DNA of 64,000 nucleotides from Sulfitobacter sp. S190 (GTDB lineage: Bacteria; Pseudomonadota; Alphaproteobacteria; Rhodobacterales; Rhodobacteraceae), in NCBI RefSeq assembly GCF_025141935.1, contig NZ_CP081120.1, positions 2,852,001 through 2,916,000 of the forward strand, read 5' to 3'. The notes under the pieces are model-generated. The model ran no database searches. It was not told the DNA's origin and saw nothing but the letters and a program-made list of their open reading frames with translations. Every line of letters starts with the position of its first letter. The stretch's first letter is position 1. A program made the position numbers and the translations under genes. Of this stretch, positions 61,898-64,000 are shown piece after piece.

Positions 61898-62652
61898 TGC
61901 CCCCTGCCCCCGCATCCCGCGCCGATTTCGAAGCCCGCCTGCGCCAGATTGGAGCCGAACGCTATCACGACAAACACCCTTTCCACCACTTGCTGCACTC
62001 GGGTGGCTGCACGCCCGCGCAGGTGCAGGCATGGGTCATAAACCGCTTCTATTATCAGGCCAGCATTCCGATGAAAGACGCGGCCTTCATGAGCCGCGTG
62101 GACGATCCCGCGCTGCGCCGCGCGTGGCGGTCGCGCATCGAGGACCACGACGGCACCGATACCAACGAAGGTGGCATCGCCCGATGGCTGAGACTGGCGG
62201 ATGCCGTGGGTCTGGACCGCGATTACGTCGCCAGCAAAGCGGGCCTGTTGCCCGCGACACGGTTTGCCGTCGATGCCTATGTCCGCTTTGTGCGCGACAA
62301 GTCCCTGTTGGAAGCGGTCGCGGCCTCCCTGACTGAGCTTTTTGCCCCCAAGATACACGCCGCGCGGATAGAGGGGCTGCTGGCCAACTACGACTTCGCC
62401 GACGACAGCAGCCTGAGTTATTTCCAGAACCGCCTGAAAGAAGCGCCAAAGGATGTGGCGTTCGGTCTGAAATGGGTGCTGGACCACGCCGATACGGCCG
62501 AAAAACAGGAAGCAGCCGCGCAGGCGCTTATCTTCAAAACCGACGTTCTCTGGGCCCAGCTGGACGCCTTGCACGCCGCTTACGTCACGCCCGCGGCCAT
62601 TCCACCCGGCGCGTGGCAGCCGGGCACGCATCTCATCCGGGACGTGGCGTGA
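61897..62652 (+). CDS. pqqC: Pyrroloquinoline-quinone synthase PqqC
   Basis: A 251-residue all-helical cofactorless oxidase that performs the last step, ring closure and eight-electron oxidation to PQQ. Conserved regions: YHDKHPFHHLLHSGGCTPAQ, VINRFYYQASIPMKDAAF and RIEDHDGTDTNEGGIARW. It overlaps pqqB and pqqD by one base at each end (TGATG), so translation is coupled. Length is normal for the family. Confidence 0.96.
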   Translation: MPPAPASRADFEARLRQIGAERYHDKHPFHHLLHSGGCTPAQVQAWVINRFYYQASIPMKDAAFMSRVDDPALRRAWRSRIEDHDGTDTNEGGIARWLRLADAVGLDRDYVASKAGLLPATRFAVDAYVRFVRDKSLLEAVAASLTELFAPKIHAARIEGLLANYDFADDSSLSYFQNRLKEAPKDVAFGLKWVLDHADTAEKQEAAAQALIFKTDVLWAQLDALHAAYVTPAAIPPGAWQPGTHLIRDVA

Positions 62653-62933
62653 TGGCGATCGACGCCGAAGCGGTGCCGGTCATCCCGCGGGGCGTGCGGC
62701 TACACCACGACACGGTGCGCGGCATCTGGGTCCTGCTGGCCCCCGAACGGACCATCACGCTCGACCCGATCGGCCACGCGATCCTGACGCAAATCGACGG
62801 CACCAGCAGCCTGCGCAAGATCGTGTCGCAACTGGCCGCGCAATACGACGCAACGCCGGAGCAGATATCCGGTGACGTCGGTGATTTCGTTCGCGGGCTG
62901 GCCGACCGGCGCATTCTGGATCTGACGTTATGA
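62652..62933 (+). CDS. pqqD: PqqA-binding chaperone PqqD
   Basis: A 93-residue RiPP recognition element protein: IPRGVRLHHDTVRGIWVLLA (beta strands and loop), PERTITLDPIGHAILTQI, then helices with SLRKIVSQLAAQYD. PqqD binds the PqqA peptide and presents it to the radical SAM enzyme PqqE. It overlaps pqqC by one base and pqqE by 4 bp (ATGATGA). Confidence 0.95.
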   Translation: MAIDAEAVPVIPRGVRLHHDTVRGIWVLLAPERTITLDPIGHAILTQIDGTSSLRKIVSQLAAQYDATPEQISGDVGDFVRGLADRRILDLTL

Positions 62934-64000
62934 TGCCAAAACCTCCCATCGCCATGCTGGCCGAGCTGACCTACCGCTGCCCGCTCAGCTGTCCCTATTG
63001 CTCCAATCCCGTCGAAATGGCGCGCAAGGACAGTGAGATGTCCACGGATACATGGGCACGGGTATTCGACGAAGCCGCCAAGCTGGGCGTGCTGCAACTG
63101 CACCTGTCGGGCGGCGAGCCTGCATCGCGCCGCGATCTGGTCGATCTGGTCCGCGCCGCGCGCGGTGCGGGGCTTTACACCAATCTCATCACTTCGGCGA
63201 TCGGGCTGACCGAACGGCGCCTGTCCGAACTCGACGCCGCCGGGCTCGATCACGTGCAGCTGTCGTTGCAGGGCACCAACGCGCAGATGGCCGATATGAT
63301 CGGCGGATACCGCGGCGGATTTGATCGCAAGATGCAGGCCGCGCAATGGATCGTCGATGCGGGCTTTCCGCTGACACTCAATGCCGTGTTGCACCGCAAG
63401 AACCTCCACCAGCTTCCCGATGCAATCGATATGGCTGTGCAGCTCAAGGCGCGGCGCATGGAGGTCGCGGTCGTGCAGTTTCACGGGTGGGCCATGCTGA
63501 ACCGCGCGGCCCTGATGCCGACCCGCGCACAGGCCGAGGAGGCAAGCCGCATTGTCGACGATGCCCGCAAGCGCCTCAAGGGGGTGATGGTCATCGACTA
63601 TGTTCCGGCCGATTATCACAGCGATTACCCCAAACGCTGCATGGGGGGCTGGGGGACCACAGGGCTCAATATCACGCCGGACGGTATGGTTCTGCCCTGT
63701 CACGCGGCCCAGACCATACCGCATCTGAGCTTTGACAATGTCGCGGACAGGCCGCTTGCCGATATCTGGCAGAACGGTGCGGCCTTCAACGCGTACCGCG
63801 GCGATGACTGGATGCAGGAACCGTGCCGCTCGTGTGAGCGCAAGACACTGGATTTCGGTGGCTGTCGCTGTCAGGCGATGGCAATCGCCGGAGATGCGGC
63901 CGCGACCGATCCGGTTTGCATCAAATCCCCCCTGCACGGCAAAATGCAGGCGATGGCCGATGGATTTGCCGAAGACGCAGAGGCGGAACTGACCTACCGC
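62930..64000 (+). CDS. pqqE: PqqA peptide cyclase PqqE (radical SAM), 3' part outside window
   Basis: An open frame of 357 codons runs from the ATG at 62930 (or 62933) to the window end without a stop. The radical SAM cluster is CPLSCPYC (C-x3-C-x2-C); LSGGEPASRRDL is the SAM-binding GGE motif. The C-terminal SPASM domain has CMGGWGTTGLNI, LPCHAAQTIP, PCRSCERKTLDFGGCRCQA. PqqE makes the C-C bond between Glu16 and Tyr20 of PqqA. Only the last few residues should be missing, judging by family length near 370-380. Confidence 0.95.
   Translation, partial: MMPKPPIAMLAELTYRCPLSCPYCSNPVEMARKDSEMSTDTWARVFDEAAKLGVLQLHLSGGEPASRRDLVDLVRAARGAGLYTNLITSAIGLTERRLSELDAAGLDHVQLSLQGTNAQMADMIGGYRGGFDRKMQAAQWIVDAGFPLTLNAVLHRKNLHQLPDAIDMAVQLKARRMEVAVVQFHGWAMLNRAALMPTRAQAEEASRIVDDARKRLKGVMVIDYVPADYHSDYPKRCMGGWGTTGLNITPDGMVLPCHAAQTIPHLSFDNVADRPLADIWQNGAAFNAYRGDDWMQEPCRSCERKTLDFGGCRCQAMAIAGDAAATDPVCIKSPLHGKMQAMADGFAEDAEAELTYR

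Noticed and set aside
62633-63937. Open frame of 434 codons on the minus strand opposite pqqD/pqqE
   Set aside because: pqqD and pqqE are unmistakable on the plus strand; the antisense translation has no family features.

Overview
The window looks like the chromosome of a marine or plant-associated alphaproteobacterium, most likely Rhodobacterales (roseobacter group). This rests on gene content and on the GC-rich, strongly biased codon use; no rRNA, tRNA, phage, transposase or CRISPR array was found to identify it further. Coding density is high. Many neighbours share 1-8 nt stop/start overlaps, and most long antisense reading frames are only shadows of real genes.

Region 1 (about 0.5-17.2 kb) is a stress/low-oxygen island: VIT-type transporter, M50-CBS protease, three UspA proteins, a FixL-like hybrid kinase, an OmpR-type regulator, a Crp/Fnr regulator with an FNR/FixK-type DNA-reading helix, DUF2267, a bactofilin-like membrane protein, CbpM/CbpA, a frame-shifted ClbS/DfsB-like gene, SulP and a persulfide-dioxygenase-like MBL protein. 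Several intergenic regions hold TTGAT-N4-ATCAA-type boxes, so one FNR/FixK-like regulator may control much of it.

Region 2 (17.3-28.5 kb) carries egtB-egtD (ergothioneine), an EEP-family protein, a Tat-exported CpdB-like phosphoesterase, a PLP decarboxylase, a CDP-alcohol phosphatidyltransferase and divergent katG/oxyR. Region 3 (28.5-35.2 kb) is a tripartite tricarboxylate transporter (tctCBA) with a divergent tctDE-like two-component system, a third periplasmic binding protein overlapping the kinase gene, and a stand-alone CheB domain. Then follow a P-loop kinase and an isolated DUF1045/phnM pair.

Region 4 (38-50.9 kb) is a myo-inositol catabolic locus: an FrcABC-type sugar ABC transporter, a LacI regulator, iolE between two Gfo/Idh dehydrogenases, and iolD-iolC-iolB-class II aldolase-iolG. 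The same palindrome, TTTGCAACCGGTTGCAAA, lies in both divergent promoter regions and defines a local LacI regulon. No iolA was seen.

Region 5 (50.9-60.8 kb) is the most interesting part. An operon of FMN-dependent monooxygenase, aldo/keto reductase, flavin reductase and a four-gene sugar ABC transporter, divergent from a GntR/UTRA regulator, matches the sulfoquinovose monooxygenase (sulfo-SMO) pathway of Agrobacterium. That pathway oxidatively desulfurises sulfoquinovose to sulfite and glucose. No GH31 sulfoquinovosidase is present. Instead a Gfo/Idh/MocA-fold protein follows the regulator and is a candidate NAD+-dependent sulfoquinovosidase (GH188-like). One permease also has an unusual insertion of about 185 residues.

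Region 6 (60.87 kb to the end) is pqqABCDE, with pqqE cut by the window edge. A Na+/Ca2+ exchanger-family gene is cut by the left edge.
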